Part shown: positions 16,164 through 24,402 of the stretch, in pieces
How the letters are laid out: each line of letters opens with the position of its first letter
Numbering within the stretch: position 1 is the stretch's first letter
Assembly: GCA_021399395.1 (NCBI GenBank)
Contig: JAAFKJ010000031.1
Span: 1 to 39,929, forward strand
Source of the DNA: Candidatus Heimdallarchaeota archaeon
GTDB taxonomy: Archaea; Asgardarchaeota; Heimdallarchaeia; Heimdallarchaeales; Heimdallarchaeaceae
DNA length: 39,929 bases
Reading direction: 5' to 3'
Translations under genes and position numbers: made by a program
Notes under the pieces: generated by a model
Database searches by the model: none
The model's input: only the letters and a program-made list of their open reading frames with translations
Told to the model about the DNA's origin: nothing

Positions 16164-16811
16164 TTACTTCGTACGAATTAGTGAACGACCTTTACATGAA
16201 GGGCAACCATTAGAAAAACATTTCTCACAGAAGCTTTCACCACAATTCTTACACTTTCCAACTGCAAGGGTTTTACATGTTAAACATCTTTTGCCGAATA
16301 TTTTTGGACCGTAACGATATACAACGTATGAAATACCAATTACACCACCAACACCAAGTACTACTCCTAGAATGATCAAAAGAGTTGTTCCGAAGTCACT
16401 AGTACCATCAGTATATACCTCGGTGTAGTGGAAATGGTTGATTTCATAAATTTGTAGATTCTGGTAAACTAAGGTTTCTCCTGCATATATACCATAAACA
16501 GGATCGGTAACATCAAAACCATCTTCTGGAGGGATTATTACGTTGTTCTTAGTTGCTCCATTCTTCATTCCCAACAGTGCACCAAATAATCCTGGAGGAT
16601 TAACGATTTCCGGAGCAAAATTAATTGAGATTGCATTGGCTTCAGTTATTGTTTCCACTTGCAATGTATTTACAAAAAGCTGATATCCATAATCAACAAA
16701 ATCTCCTTGTTCAAGAATATACTTATCTGCATAACATGGGGAGCTATAGTTAACAGTGAGGGTTACTATAATAGGAACAATAATCATCAGTAACAAAGCA
16801 TGGCGCTTCAT
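16164..16811 (-). CDS. Membrane protein with extracellular domain and cytoplasmic eight-Cys zinc tail (copy 1)
   Basis: The product is 215 residues and a paralogue of the next downstream gene. A signal peptide (about 1-27), an extracellular domain (about 28-142), a transmembrane helix (about 143-166) and a basic YRYGPKIFGK stretch lead to the cytoplasmic tail. The tail has CLTC, CKNC, CEKC and CPSC spaced 7, 4 and 4 residues, ending in GRSLIRTK. The extracellular parts share a shorter motif around LLGMKN/ILGMKE but are otherwise well diverged. The tail is best conserved, suggesting that it carries the shared function. The stop lies 49 bases before the start of the paralogue on the same strand, so co-expression is likely. 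No family name can be given. Confidence 0.7.
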   Translation of the reverse strand: MKRHALLLMIIVPIIVTLTVNYSSPCYADKYILEQGDFVDYGYQLFVNTLQVETITEANAISINFAPEIVNPPGLFGALLGMKNGATKNNVIIPPEDGFDVTDPVYGIYAGETLVYQNLQIYEINHFHYTEVYTDGTSDFGTTLLIILGVVLGVGGVIGISYVVYRYGPKIFGKRCLTCKTLAVGKCKNCGESFCEKCFSNGCPSCKGRSLIRTK

Positions 16812-16958
16812 TAATCGTAAGAAATGGCACCAATAATAAAAAGCTATCGAATTGTAATTTTATAAAATAAAAAAATTAATTATTGATTTGCAGACCCGGG
16901 GCCATTTTATTGTATACTTCTAGGGAGAAAAAGAGGAGGTAATAGATAAAATAAAAAT

Positions 16959-17065
16959 TGGCGAGGCAGCCGGGATTTGAACCCGGGTCGAAGGAGTTCC
17001 GCACTCTTAGTGGTTACTTCGAGCTTGACAGTCCCCCATCATAGACCGAGCTAAACTACTGCCCC
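16959..17065 (-). tRNA. tRNA-Asp (GTC) with a 29-base intron
   Basis: Minus strand. The acceptor is GGGGCAG/CTGCCTC, the D-arm GTTTAGCTCGGTCTATGAT is typical of aspartate tRNA, the anticodon loop is CTGTCAC after splicing, and the T-arm is CCGGG/CCCGG. The discriminator is G and CCA is encoded (16959-16961). The intron is 16997-17025, at the canonical position 37/38. The bulge-helix-bulge is visible: core CTGT with GCGG (two G-T pairs), bulges CAA and AAC cut after the second base, and an inner stem GCTC/GAGT. A TATA-like TTTAAA lies about 37 bases upstream of the mature 5' end. Confidence 0.9.
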
Positions 17066-17206
17066 ATTTTTTGGATATCCTTTTTTTTCAATTTCTTCTT
17101 TTAAACTTGTCGTTTAGTATGATTAGACTCTCAATATTAAATTGTAAGGACTATATTTTCACTGGTAAAAATATGTAAAAACTTTGAAAAGAGCCTTTTT
17201 CATACC

Positions 17207-17776
17207 CTACTCTAAACCAACTTCTACACGTTTCTTTTCAACGGCTCTCATCAATTCTTTTGAGAATGTTACAAAAGCTTCCTCCACTTTTTCGCCTGTC
17301 TTCGCAGAAGTGATGAAAAATGATTCTTTTGGAAGATTCAATTCCTCAATTATTGCATCAATGCTTTCTTGTGACACCGCTGCTTGTTCTTTGAGATCTG
17401 CTTTGTTTCCAATTAAGAAGTAAATTACATCCTCTTCTACACTTTCCAATCCCTTTTTCCAAGCCTTAACAGAATTAAGAGTATTATTTCTTGTTAAATC
17501 AAATACTAAGAAACAACCTCTTGCCCCTCTGTAGAATTTTTCTCTTACTGAAGCGAATCTTTCTTGACCTCCGATGTCACTTATTAGGAACAACACTTCA
17601 TCTTTTCCGACAAATAATTGTTTGCTTAGAATATCGACACCAATTGTCATTAGATATGATGCTTGAAATCGGTTATGAACAAATCTAGTGATTAGAGAAC
17701 TTTTACCTACCCCTGGATCGCCTAGTAAAACTATTTTGAAGATATATTTCTTACCATGTCCCTCTTCTTCCGCCAT
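17207..17776 (-). CDS. Rab/Ras-like small GTPase
   Basis: This is a single-domain GTPase of 189 residues with all five G motifs. P-loop GDPGVGKSS is at 19-27, the switch I Thr at 44 (in MTIGVD), DIGGQE at 67-72, NKAD at 124-127 and TSAK at 156-159. The order, spacing and SAK box match eukaryotic Rab/Ras-type GTPases, which in archaea are abundant in Asgard lineages. Gln71, needed for GTP hydrolysis in Ras, is kept; the usual DTAGQE is DIGGQE. The C-terminus ends without cysteines, so prenyl anchoring is not expected. The start at 17776 is preferred over an in-frame start at 17839 because AAGGGGA precedes it by six bases. The HIT gene lies 70 bases upstream. Confidence 0.88.
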   Translation of the reverse strand: MAEEEGHGKKYIFKIVLLGDPGVGKSSLITRFVHNRFQASYLMTIGVDILSKQLFVGKDEVLFLISDIGGQERFASVREKFYRGARGCFLVFDLTRNNTLNSVKAWKKGLESVEEDVIYFLIGNKADLKEQAAVSQESIDAIIEELNLPKESFFITSAKTGEKVEEAFVTFSKELMRAVEKKRVEVGLE

Positions 17777-17846
17777 TATTTTCCCCTTGCTGTGTTCATT
17801 TACTCCTTTGTTATTAATTTTGTGCTTGTCTTTTGTCAAATCACCA

Positions 17847-18251
17847 TTAAATTTTGAATTTTTCCAATATTTCTTTTGCTACGGATTCATCTAGTTCCGA
17901 TTGTGCTGGAAGTTTCATAATCCCATCTTCAGGAAATCTTGGTATCAGATGAAAATGAACATGTCCAATAACTTGCCCCGCATCCTTACCATTACTTTGG
18001 ACGACATTTAATCCAGTAGCTTCTGTTACTTCTTTTAATTTCTTTGAAATTTCTGGCAATTTCTTAAGAAAAGCCATTTCCTCTTCAGGAACATCTATAA
18101 TTTGTTCATAGTGCTTCTTTGGGATTACTAGACTATGTCCCTTTGATACAGGAAATATATCTAGAAATACCTTCACTTCTTCATCTTCGTAAAGAGTATG
18201 GCTAGGCATTTCTCCACGAACGATTTTACAGAAAAGACAATCATCAACCAT
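17847..18251 (-). CDS. HIT family nucleotide hydrolase/transferase
   Basis: The product is 134 residues, normal for the family. The N-terminus has CLFCKIVRGE (residues 5-14), as in Hint-type proteins that bind zinc, and the catalytic histidine triad HVHFH is at 97-101. Hint proteins cleave adenosine phosphoramidates and AMP-lysine links. The family is housekeeping and clears aminoacyl-adenylates and other nucleotide side products. The small GTPase follows on the same strand and may share the transcript. Confidence 0.9.
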   Translation of the reverse strand: MVDDCLFCKIVRGEMPSHTLYEDEEVKVFLDIFPVSKGHSLVIPKKHYEQIIDVPEEEMAFLKKLPEISKKLKEVTEATGLNVVQSNGKDAGQVIGHVHFHLIPRFPEDGIMKLPAQSELDESVAKEILEKFKI

Positions 18252-18330
18252 TAAGACACGCTCTCTTCTTTTCCTAATGGTTTACATTCCTACTTCTTCA
18301 GTTTTTTGCATGTAAGAATTTAATGTAGAA

Positions 18331-19398
18331 CTAAATATCCACAACATCAATTTGTAAACCATCATCTTGCTTCAAAATATAAGCTAACCCTCCACCATTA
18401 ACAATAGCCTTTGCAACCTCCTTTTCTTTACTAGGAGAATATGCTAAGAAAGAACCACCGTTTCCACTTCCAAGTAGTTTACACCCTAAAGCTCCCGCAT
18501 TTTCAGCATAATGAATTAGTTCTTGCATTTTTTGTGTTACATTTTCGAAATATATTCGTTGATATTCATGGTGTTTGTTTATTAAGTCAGCGATGTCATT
18601 TGTTGTTGTGTCTTTATTTGTTATAATATCATACCCCTTTCTCACAACATCTCTAATCCCTAGAATCCCTAATAATCTCTGTAAGCCTACATTTTTTTCA
18701 TTTTCATATTCGGCAAGAACATCATGAAATGAACTTTTCTCCAAAGTAAAAGAAGCATCTTTCCCTTTCATTAGTTCTATTCCTTGATAGATTTCGTTTT
18801 TTCTTGTTGATATAGTTTGTATCGTTTCTTTTTTCGTTAGCGTATCACCAATCACTATACCTTCAATTTTTGAGTCCAGTTGTTCTAGGTTATATGGATC
18901 ACGGCATTCAAGATATACTAAATTGCCAATTACACTTGCATAATGATCCATCATCCCCCCTGGTTCGCCTAAATTTACAACTTCTGCTAAATACGCATTC
19001 CATGCAAGCTCTTTTTTTGTTGAATTATAATCAGAAGCTTTGTCAAAGAAGCCAATTAAAGCAGCACAAAATGCTGAGGAAGAAGATAGTCCTTTACCAA
19101 TAGGTAAATCTGATTTGACTGATAACACAGCCCCAAAGTTCTTGGGAAAAAATTTTTGATAAATATTGAAAGCAGATCTTATATAATCTCTTCTTCGCAA
19201 TCTATGCTGTTTCTCATTAGAAAAAACAGTTTTTCTATTTATATCATCTAAGTTTACTACAATCTTCCCACTTGAATTTGTTTTTCCTTGAATTTCTATC
19301 CTTTGGTTTATTGCCAGAGTTATTACTTCCAGACCCACATAGTCAACATCTTCTCCGAAAAGACAAACTCTTCCAGGTGATGAAGTGACTATTTTCAT
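18331..19398 (-). CDS. GHMP family small-molecule kinase (galactokinase-like)
   Basis: The product is 355 residues with the three GHMP motifs. Motif 1 is SPGRVCLFGEDVDY at 7-20, the place of the galactokinase signature PGRVNLIGEHTDY. Motif 2, the ATP-binding GLSSSSA, is at 103-109. Motif 3, LLGSGNGGSFLAY, is in the C-terminal quarter. It phosphorylates a sugar or an isoprenoid precursor with ATP. The GED in place of GEH and the lack of the exact galactose-binding residues make the substrate uncertain; mevalonate, fucose and other sugars are alternatives. The amidohydrolase gene ends six bases upstream on the same strand, so they are probably one transcript without an obvious common pathway. 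Confidence 0.8.
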   Translation of the reverse strand: MKIVTSSPGRVCLFGEDVDYVGLEVITLAINQRIEIQGKTNSSGKIVVNLDDINRKTVFSNEKQHRLRRRDYIRSAFNIYQKFFPKNFGAVLSVKSDLPIGKGLSSSSAFCAALIGFFDKASDYNSTKKELAWNAYLAEVVNLGEPGGMMDHYASVIGNLVYLECRDPYNLEQLDSKIEGIVIGDTLTKKETIQTISTRKNEIYQGIELMKGKDASFTLEKSSFHDVLAEYENEKNVGLQRLLGILGIRDVVRKGYDIITNKDTTTNDIADLINKHHEYQRIYFENVTQKMQELIHYAENAGALGCKLLGSGNGGSFLAYSPSKEKEVAKAIVNGGGLAYILKQDDGLQIDVVDI

Positions 19399-19404
19399 GG
19401 ATTT

Positions 19405-20736
19405 TTAACTCCAGTTCTCTTGAAATTTCTTTGCTGCAGTTTTTACTTTGTCAAAATCTAAAGTTTTGAATTGCCCATTATGGTAGAGAATTTTACCACC
19501 AACCATTGTCATGGTAACATCTTTTCCTGAGGACGAATAAATTAAGTGAGAGATTGGATCATATAATGGTAAGGCGTTAACTTGATCAATATCAATCATA
19601 ATCATATCCGCTTTCTTTCCTTTCTCAATAGAACCGATTTCCTTATCCCAATTGATTGCTTTTGCACCATCGATAGTTGCCATCTTAAGCACCCTAGACG
19701 CAGGTAAAGCTTGTTCATTCAAATGTTTAACTTTTTGAAGAAAGGTAGCCAATCTCATGTCTCTGAACATATCAAAGTTATTGTTACAAGGAGGTCCATC
19801 TGTCCCTATACCTACTAAGACTCCCAACTCATGATATCTTAGAACGTCGCAAATTCCAGAAGCTAGTTTGCAATTACTGCTAGGATTATGGGTTATGCGG
19901 GTATTGGATTCTTGTATTAACTTAAACTCTGCATCATCCAGCCATATACCATGCGCTAAGATAGTCTCTGATCCAAGAGCATTTAGATTGTTTAGAGCTC
20001 TGATGTAAGAATCATTGTACATTTTTTTTACTTCACTGCATTCTGCCTGAGACTCAGAAGCATGAGTATGTAGCATCAAATCCTCATAATCATGTTGAGT
20101 TTCAACTATTAAACGCATAAGTTTTGGAGAACAGGAAAGAAGAAAACGTGCGTTTAAAGAATATTTTATTCTTCCATCTTGTGTTTGATGATACGTATCA
20201 ATTTGCTTTCTTGTTGTTTCAATTACAGTTTCAGTTTCTTCTTTAATAATTGCAGGAAAGCCACTCTCTACATCCATTAACATTTTACCAATTCTAGCTC
20301 GTATGCCACTTTTCACTGCAGCTTCTATTCCTAAGTTAGAATGATGAGTAGTTAGCATGTCGTTTGTTGTCGTTGTTCCTGTTCGTATCATCTCGGCAAA
20401 GCCTAGAAGTGAAGAGAAATAAACCTCTTCAGATGTATAATTAGCTTCACCAGGTAAAACAACTTGTCTTAACCAGTCTAGAAGTGCGTAATCATCTGCT
20501 TTTCCTCTTAGAAAAGTTTGCACACTATGACTATGAGTGTTTACTAGACCAGGTAGGATAATCTTGTTTTGTCCTTCAATAATTTGTTTTGCTGAATAGT
20601 CTTCATGTATTTTCTTTCTAGAACCTATATCTACAATCAAACCTTCAGATACATATATCGCCGCATCATTTATGACTGAGTTTTGTCCATCACAAGTAAC
20701 TAACATATCGGCTTCTAAAATCGTGTCCTTCAACAT
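19405..20736 (-). CDS. Amidohydrolase, SAH/MTA deaminase-like
   Basis: This is a metal-dependent deaminase of the TRZ/ATZ type, 443 residues. The metal-binding HSH lies at 68-70 in GLVNTHSHSVQTFLRG. A third ligand is in LMLHTHASE, a fourth in ILAHGIWLDD, and the Asp in GIGTDGPPCNNN. That last block with the following FDMFRDMRLATFLQK is typical of 5'-methylthioadenosine/S-adenosylhomocysteine deaminases, which convert the adenine nucleoside to its inosine form in SAM recycling; some members deaminate other adenosines. I chose the ATG at 20736 (MLKDTILEADMLVTCDG), which gives the normal family N-terminus; a start at 20778 would add an unusual hydrophobic extension running over a perfect hairpin. 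Confidence 0.85.
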   Translation of the reverse strand: MLKDTILEADMLVTCDGQNSVINDAAIYVSEGLIVDIGSRKKIHEDYSAKQIIEGQNKIILPGLVNTHSHSVQTFLRGKADDYALLDWLRQVVLPGEANYTSEEVYFSSLLGFAEMIRTGTTTTNDMLTTHHSNLGIEAAVKSGIRARIGKMLMDVESGFPAIIKEETETVIETTRKQIDTYHQTQDGRIKYSLNARFLLSCSPKLMRLIVETQHDYEDLMLHTHASESQAECSEVKKMYNDSYIRALNNLNALGSETILAHGIWLDDAEFKLIQESNTRITHNPSSNCKLASGICDVLRYHELGVLVGIGTDGPPCNNNFDMFRDMRLATFLQKVKHLNEQALPASRVLKMATIDGAKAINWDKEIGSIEKGKKADMIMIDIDQVNALPLYDPISHLIYSSSGKDVTMTMVGGKILYHNGQFKTLDFDKVKTAAKKFQENWS

Positions 20737-20757
20737 TACCAGTGAAAACTGAAATTC

Positions 20758-20774
20758 GAAACTTTTTAAGTTTC
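20758..20774. repeat. Perfect 7-bp hairpin between tnpB and the amidohydrolase gene
   Basis: GAAACTT, loop TTT, AAGTTTC. It lies 99 bases beyond the tnpB stop on the element's 3' side. IS200/IS605 elements carry subterminal hairpins at both ends, so this may be the right-end hairpin. It may also be incidental. Confidence 0.4.
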
Positions 20775-20872
20775 TCATCTACACCAGCAAGATTTATTGA
20801 GAATAACTTAATGATGGGTGGCTTTCTCTTGTTATATTGGACAAGAATAGTTAATATCTTCCTTAGAGTTCA

Positions 20873-22147
20873 CTATATAGGACAACTCAGTTCTTCTATA
20901 CTCACTCTGAGTGGATACATCACGTATCCTCCTACCCCGTTCACATTCCTTCTGGGAAATGCTTTCGGATCGCTTTTTACTAGTATGTTATAGGCAGCAT
21001 TTACATCAGCATTGATTAAGTAACCTTGAGCTGATCTGAACAATCCCCTTTTAATTCGTCTACCTACATAATTTGACCTAAATTGTGGAAACTCGTTATC
21101 AAGAAAACTGCACTTTGAGGTATAATCTTCAGGTATTAGCTCAATCGCTATTCCATACTCAGCAGCTTTATATTTCAATGTATTAATAATGCGCATATAA
21201 GGGATTGTAACAAACATCTGAGTAAGTTTTTTCCAAAAATGTATTCCTTGTTTCCACTTCTTGTTGTACCCAATTATTACTTCATGGATTCCACGCTCCA
21301 CACATAGTTTAACTAAATAGTGGGTGAGTTTGTGAATTGCATCTTTGAGTTTCCTTCTCCATTTTTCCCGAAGCTTGTAAAAGCTTGTTCCATATTGAAG
21401 TTTATTTTTTGTTTTCAGTTGCTTTCTCTGTTGCTGAACATAGTTGTTTCTTAATTGTGTCTGTTTCTTCAAATAATATTGTGTTACTGATTTTATCCCT
21501 TTCCCGTGATCCTTGACAACAATCGGCTGATTCCCGAGGTTATCCACAAAGGTCACGAGGTTGGTTATCCCTAAATCAATTGCTCCTTTCCGCTTAGGAT
21601 TCTTCTTCATTTTTGGAATTGTTTTGAGATATACTATCTCCAGAGTATATCCTACTCGTCGAGGTATAATTCTCACTTCTCTTAACTTGGAACTTGCAGC
21701 TAATCTAGTTTTACAATAAAATCCAACTTTCTTAGGTAAAACTAACCATCCATTTACAATTCTTGCTTGTTGATTACTAATGATGGCGATATCCTCCCCT
21801 TTCTTTGATTTATATCCAGGAGGAAGTGGCATTGAAAAAAAGAGAGTAGAATCCTTCTTCCATTCTTTTAGAGCTTGAAAATATCCCTTCCAGTTCCTAC
21901 AGAGAACTTTGAGAGTTTGCTGAGCAGTATGTGCAGGAAGCACTTTGTAGCATTCTTCTGATTTCAAGAGAACATTAAGATCATAGTAATATAGAATTTT
22001 ATTTTGGTTTTTCAGTGTTTTTTTAGTAAGAAAATTAGCTCGATTGTAGAGATTCTTTACTTGATGACAAAGCGTACTTAAATTTGGATGATATTTTATT
22101 TCTATGCATTCTACTCGCAAAACCTGTGTCATCAATTGTCTAGCCAT
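20873..22147 (-). CDS. tnpB: TnpB (IS200/IS605 OrfB), rearranged active-site variant
   Basis: The product is 424 residues, full length for TnpB, the RNA-guided nuclease of IS200/IS605 transposons. RuvC-I Asp191 is in GAIDLGITN and RuvC-III Asp381 in YLINADVNAAYN. At the usual RuvC-II site the Glu is missing (VIIGYNKKWKQ, Gly293). A Glu instead occurs at 340 in IPEDYTSKCSFLD, as in TnpB groups with a rearranged catalytic centre. The four-cysteine zinc ribbon is reduced to one Cys (346), replaced by GRRIKRGLFRSAQG. The C-terminal VNGVGGYVMYPLRVSI is typical of the group. No tnpA lies in the window, so the element cannot move on its own. A guide RNA would be expected from the 3' end; a hairpin is present there. 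Confidence 0.9.
   Translation of the reverse strand: MARQLMTQVLRVECIEIKYHPNLSTLCHQVKNLYNRANFLTKKTLKNQNKILYYYDLNVLLKSEECYKVLPAHTAQQTLKVLCRNWKGYFQALKEWKKDSTLFFSMPLPPGYKSKKGEDIAIISNQQARIVNGWLVLPKKVGFYCKTRLAASSKLREVRIIPRRVGYTLEIVYLKTIPKMKKNPKRKGAIDLGITNLVTFVDNLGNQPIVVKDHGKGIKSVTQYYLKKQTQLRNNYVQQQRKQLKTKNKLQYGTSFYKLREKWRRKLKDAIHKLTHYLVKLCVERGIHEVIIGYNKKWKQGIHFWKKLTQMFVTIPYMRIINTLKYKAAEYGIAIELIPEDYTSKCSFLDNEFPQFRSNYVGRRIKRGLFRSAQGYLINADVNAAYNILVKSDPKAFPRRNVNGVGGYVMYPLRVSIEELSCPI
20913..20929 (-). repeat. Perfect hairpin inside the 3' end of tnpB
   Basis: On the minus strand GGATAC, loop GTGAT, GTATCC: a 6-bp stem with no mismatch. It sits 40-56 bases before the tnpB stop, where the scaffold of the guide (omega) RNA begins in known TnpB systems. 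The role is inferred from position only. Confidence 0.4.
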
Positions 22148-22281
22148 ATTTTGCTATAAAAGCCCCAGTAATATTTGTTTTTGAAGATATTTATGCTAAT
22201 GTTTTGCTCAAATAAATTAGGAAAGTGGCTATAGTTATTTATACATCCTTCGTCTTATGTATTTTTGATAAGGAGATACTT

Positions 22282-22941
22282 ATGTCCGAGGATCAACTTT
22301 CTGCGCTTACAGAGAAAATTTTAGCGTGTGAGGCTTGTCATCTTAAAGATAGTAGAACCAAAATTGTACCAGGAATCTATGGTCCCGTCAATGGTTTGTG
22401 TTTCATCGGAGAGGCTCCAGGATATTATGAAGACAAGCAAGGTGTGCCATTTATCGGACGTTCGGGACAATTATTAGACAACATGCTTGCCGACATAGGA
22501 ATGAAGAGAGAAGAGGATATCAGTATTCTCAATATTATCAAGTGTCGTCCTACAACTGATGAAGGAAAAAACAGAACTCCTACTGAATCTGAACTTCGTT
22601 TTTGTGGTGAAAGATGGTTGTACAAACAACTAAGCATTCTTTCACCCAGACTTATAGTCACCATAGGAGGGATACCACTGAAATTTTTCATACCTTCTGC
22701 TGCTGTTACCAAGTATGTGAAGAAAGCATTTGATACCGATCTAGGAATTAAATTGTATGTATCTTATCATCCAGCCTATATCTTAAGGAACTATAATTTA
22801 ATGGAAGAATACAGTGAGCATTTTAAGGATATAAAAAACCTGTATGATAAACTATTGAATGAGCAAGGTATTGACCAACCCAAGAAACAGGTTCTTGGTT
22901 CTCATAGTGAACAAAAGTCCTTAACTGATTTCTTTGGTTAA
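22282..22941 (+). CDS. Family 4 uracil-DNA glycosylase with C-terminal PIP box
   Basis: The product is 219 residues. It removes uracil from DNA at the start of base excision repair. Four cysteines that bind the 4Fe-4S cluster are present (Cys16, 19, 88 and 108). Motif A is GEAPG at 43-47 and the late HPAYILRN is at 163-170, as in family 4 enzymes. The final residues QKSLTDFFG (211-219) form a canonical PCNA-binding peptide QxxLxxFF, tying repair to the replication clamp, as known for archaeal UDGs. The ATG at 22282 follows an AGGAG site by six bases; an upstream start at 22225 would add a hydrophobic, implausible extension. Confidence 0.92.
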   Translation: MSEDQLSALTEKILACEACHLKDSRTKIVPGIYGPVNGLCFIGEAPGYYEDKQGVPFIGRSGQLLDNMLADIGMKREEDISILNIIKCRPTTDEGKNRTPTESELRFCGERWLYKQLSILSPRLIVTIGGIPLKFFIPSAAVTKYVKKAFDTDLGIKLYVSYHPAYILRNYNLMEEYSEHFKDIKNLYDKLLNEQGIDQPKKQVLGSHSEQKSLTDFFG

Positions 22942-22980
22942 AATTTATTCAGTTACAAACATCTATTTCAAAGAGAATCA

Positions 22981-22988
22981 TTTATATT
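22981..22988 (+). promoter_or_regulatory. TATA box for the phosphohexomutase gene
   Basis: TTTATATT is centred about 27 bases before the ATG at 23011. No ribosome binding site is seen, consistent with a leaderless mRNA. Confidence 0.5.
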
Positions 22989-23010
22989 CAAAGTTGAGAC
23001 CCGTTGATTA

Positions 23011-24402
23011 ATGACGAAGAAGCCAAAACTTTTTGGTACAGCTGGAATAAGAGGACCATTTGGTTCTAAAATTACTGCCGAACTAGTTTTTCAAGTCAGT
23101 CAAGCTGTTTCCAAAATGTATCCATCCGAGGGCATTTTAGTAGGTCATGATGCAAGGACTTCATCAGAAGCACTAGTCCAATGTGCAAGTGCTGCGCTCT
23201 CTCTAGCAGGCGGAAAGGTCTTCAAAGTGGGTCTTTGTACATTTCCTGTTATTGCTAACTTAACGTTGAATCCAAAACATTCTGTTGCCATTTACATTAC
23301 AGCATCTCACAATCCCCCCCCAGACAATGGAATAAAGGTCTTAAGAAAAGGTCGAGAATTTGTTATGTCTGAACAAGATGAAATAGAGGCGTTCATCGAT
23401 CAAAGACAAGTAGAAAAACTTGGTTTCATTCATGATAATTGGGATACAATTCAACCACAACTAGAATTAACAGATGCAAATGAACAGTATTTCAAGAGGA
23501 TCACTGATGAATTGGACATACAAGGAGATGGAAGAAAGGTTATTCTTGACTGTGCGAATGGCCCTATGTCAGAACTCGCTCCTTTACTATTGTCACATTA
23601 CGGTTTTCAAACAACAACTATCAATTCCCATATAGATGGCTTCTTCCCAGGAAGACTAGCTGAACCAAGCCCCGAAAATCTTGAAACTCTTATAGGTTTA
23701 TGCAAAAAAGAAAAAATACTAGGTGCAGCTTTTGATGGGGATGGAGACAGACTAGCAATTATTAACGAAGAGGGCGAATTTGTTGAATTATCTCGAGTTA
23801 ATTCTTTACTTGCATTATTAGCTATAGAAGAAGCAGGTTCTGGAAAAGTAATAATTAGTATTGATTCATCCACCACAATTGATAGAACTGTGGAAAAAGA
23901 AGGAGCTGTTATTGTAAGAACAAAACTTGGTGAACTACACACTGAAGGATCAAAATTGATTGAAAAAGGTGAAAAAATTGTTTTCGCATCCGAACCTTGG
24001 AAGCCAATTTTCCCAAAATGGGGTTTTTGGATTGATGGATTATATGGCCTTCTTAAAATTTTGAAAGTGATTACAAGCCGTAAAATAACTGTATCTGAAG
24101 CTATGAAAGACATACCACTTCATATTGCTAAAAGAAAGGCATACTATGTAAACATTGACAAAGCAGAAGAAATTTTTGAGAAATGCAAACTAAGACTCAA
24201 GGAATCATTGGAGGAAGAAACAAAGAAAGAGCTAACCATAGATGGCCTAAGATACGACCTTGAAGATAGCACTTGGGTTCTAATTCGTAAATCAGGTACA
24301 GAACCAAAAATCAGGATTTACTATGAAGCTCCAAACCAACCTCGATTTGATTGGATAGAAAACATTGTTAAAGGATTAGAAAAAATGATTAATGAAGAGT
24401 GA
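23011..24402 (+). CDS. Phosphohexomutase (phosphoglucosamine/phosphomannomutase, GlmM-like)
   Basis: The product is 463 residues of the alpha-D-phosphohexomutase family. The catalytic phosphoserine is Ser99 in TASHNPP. The magnesium loop DGDGDR is at 242-247, and the C-terminal phosphate-binding RKSGTEPKIRIYYE is intact, so the enzyme should be active. It interconverts hexose 6- and 1-phosphates, probably of glucosamine, glucose or mannose, supplying precursors for the nucleotidyltransferase class encoded at 8629. The sugar loop reads SEPWKPIFPKWGFW rather than the GEESGH of classical enzymes, so the substrate is uncertain. The next gene overlaps its last 11 bases. Confidence 0.88.
   Translation: MTKKPKLFGTAGIRGPFGSKITAELVFQVSQAVSKMYPSEGILVGHDARTSSEALVQCASAALSLAGGKVFKVGLCTFPVIANLTLNPKHSVAIYITASHNPPPDNGIKVLRKGREFVMSEQDEIEAFIDQRQVEKLGFIHDNWDTIQPQLELTDANEQYFKRITDELDIQGDGRKVILDCANGPMSELAPLLLSHYGFQTTTINSHIDGFFPGRLAEPSPENLETLIGLCKKEKILGAAFDGDGDRLAIINEEGEFVELSRVNSLLALLAIEEAGSGKVIISIDSSTTIDRTVEKEGAVIVRTKLGELHTEGSKLIEKGEKIVFASEPWKPIFPKWGFWIDGLYGLLKILKVITSRKITVSEAMKDIPLHIAKRKAYYVNIDKAEEIFEKCKLRLKESLEEETKKELTIDGLRYDLEDSTWVLIRKSGTEPKIRIYYEAPNQPRFDWIENIVKGLEKMINEE

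Noticed and set aside
20713..22201. Complete IS605 element with both ends and tnpA
   Set aside because: Only tnpB is present; I could not define left and right ends with confidence from this sequence alone.
23607..24113. A 168-codon minus-strand frame inside the phosphohexomutase gene
   Set aside because: The plus-strand gene has all catalytic motifs; the antisense product is Ser/Pro-rich shadow translation.
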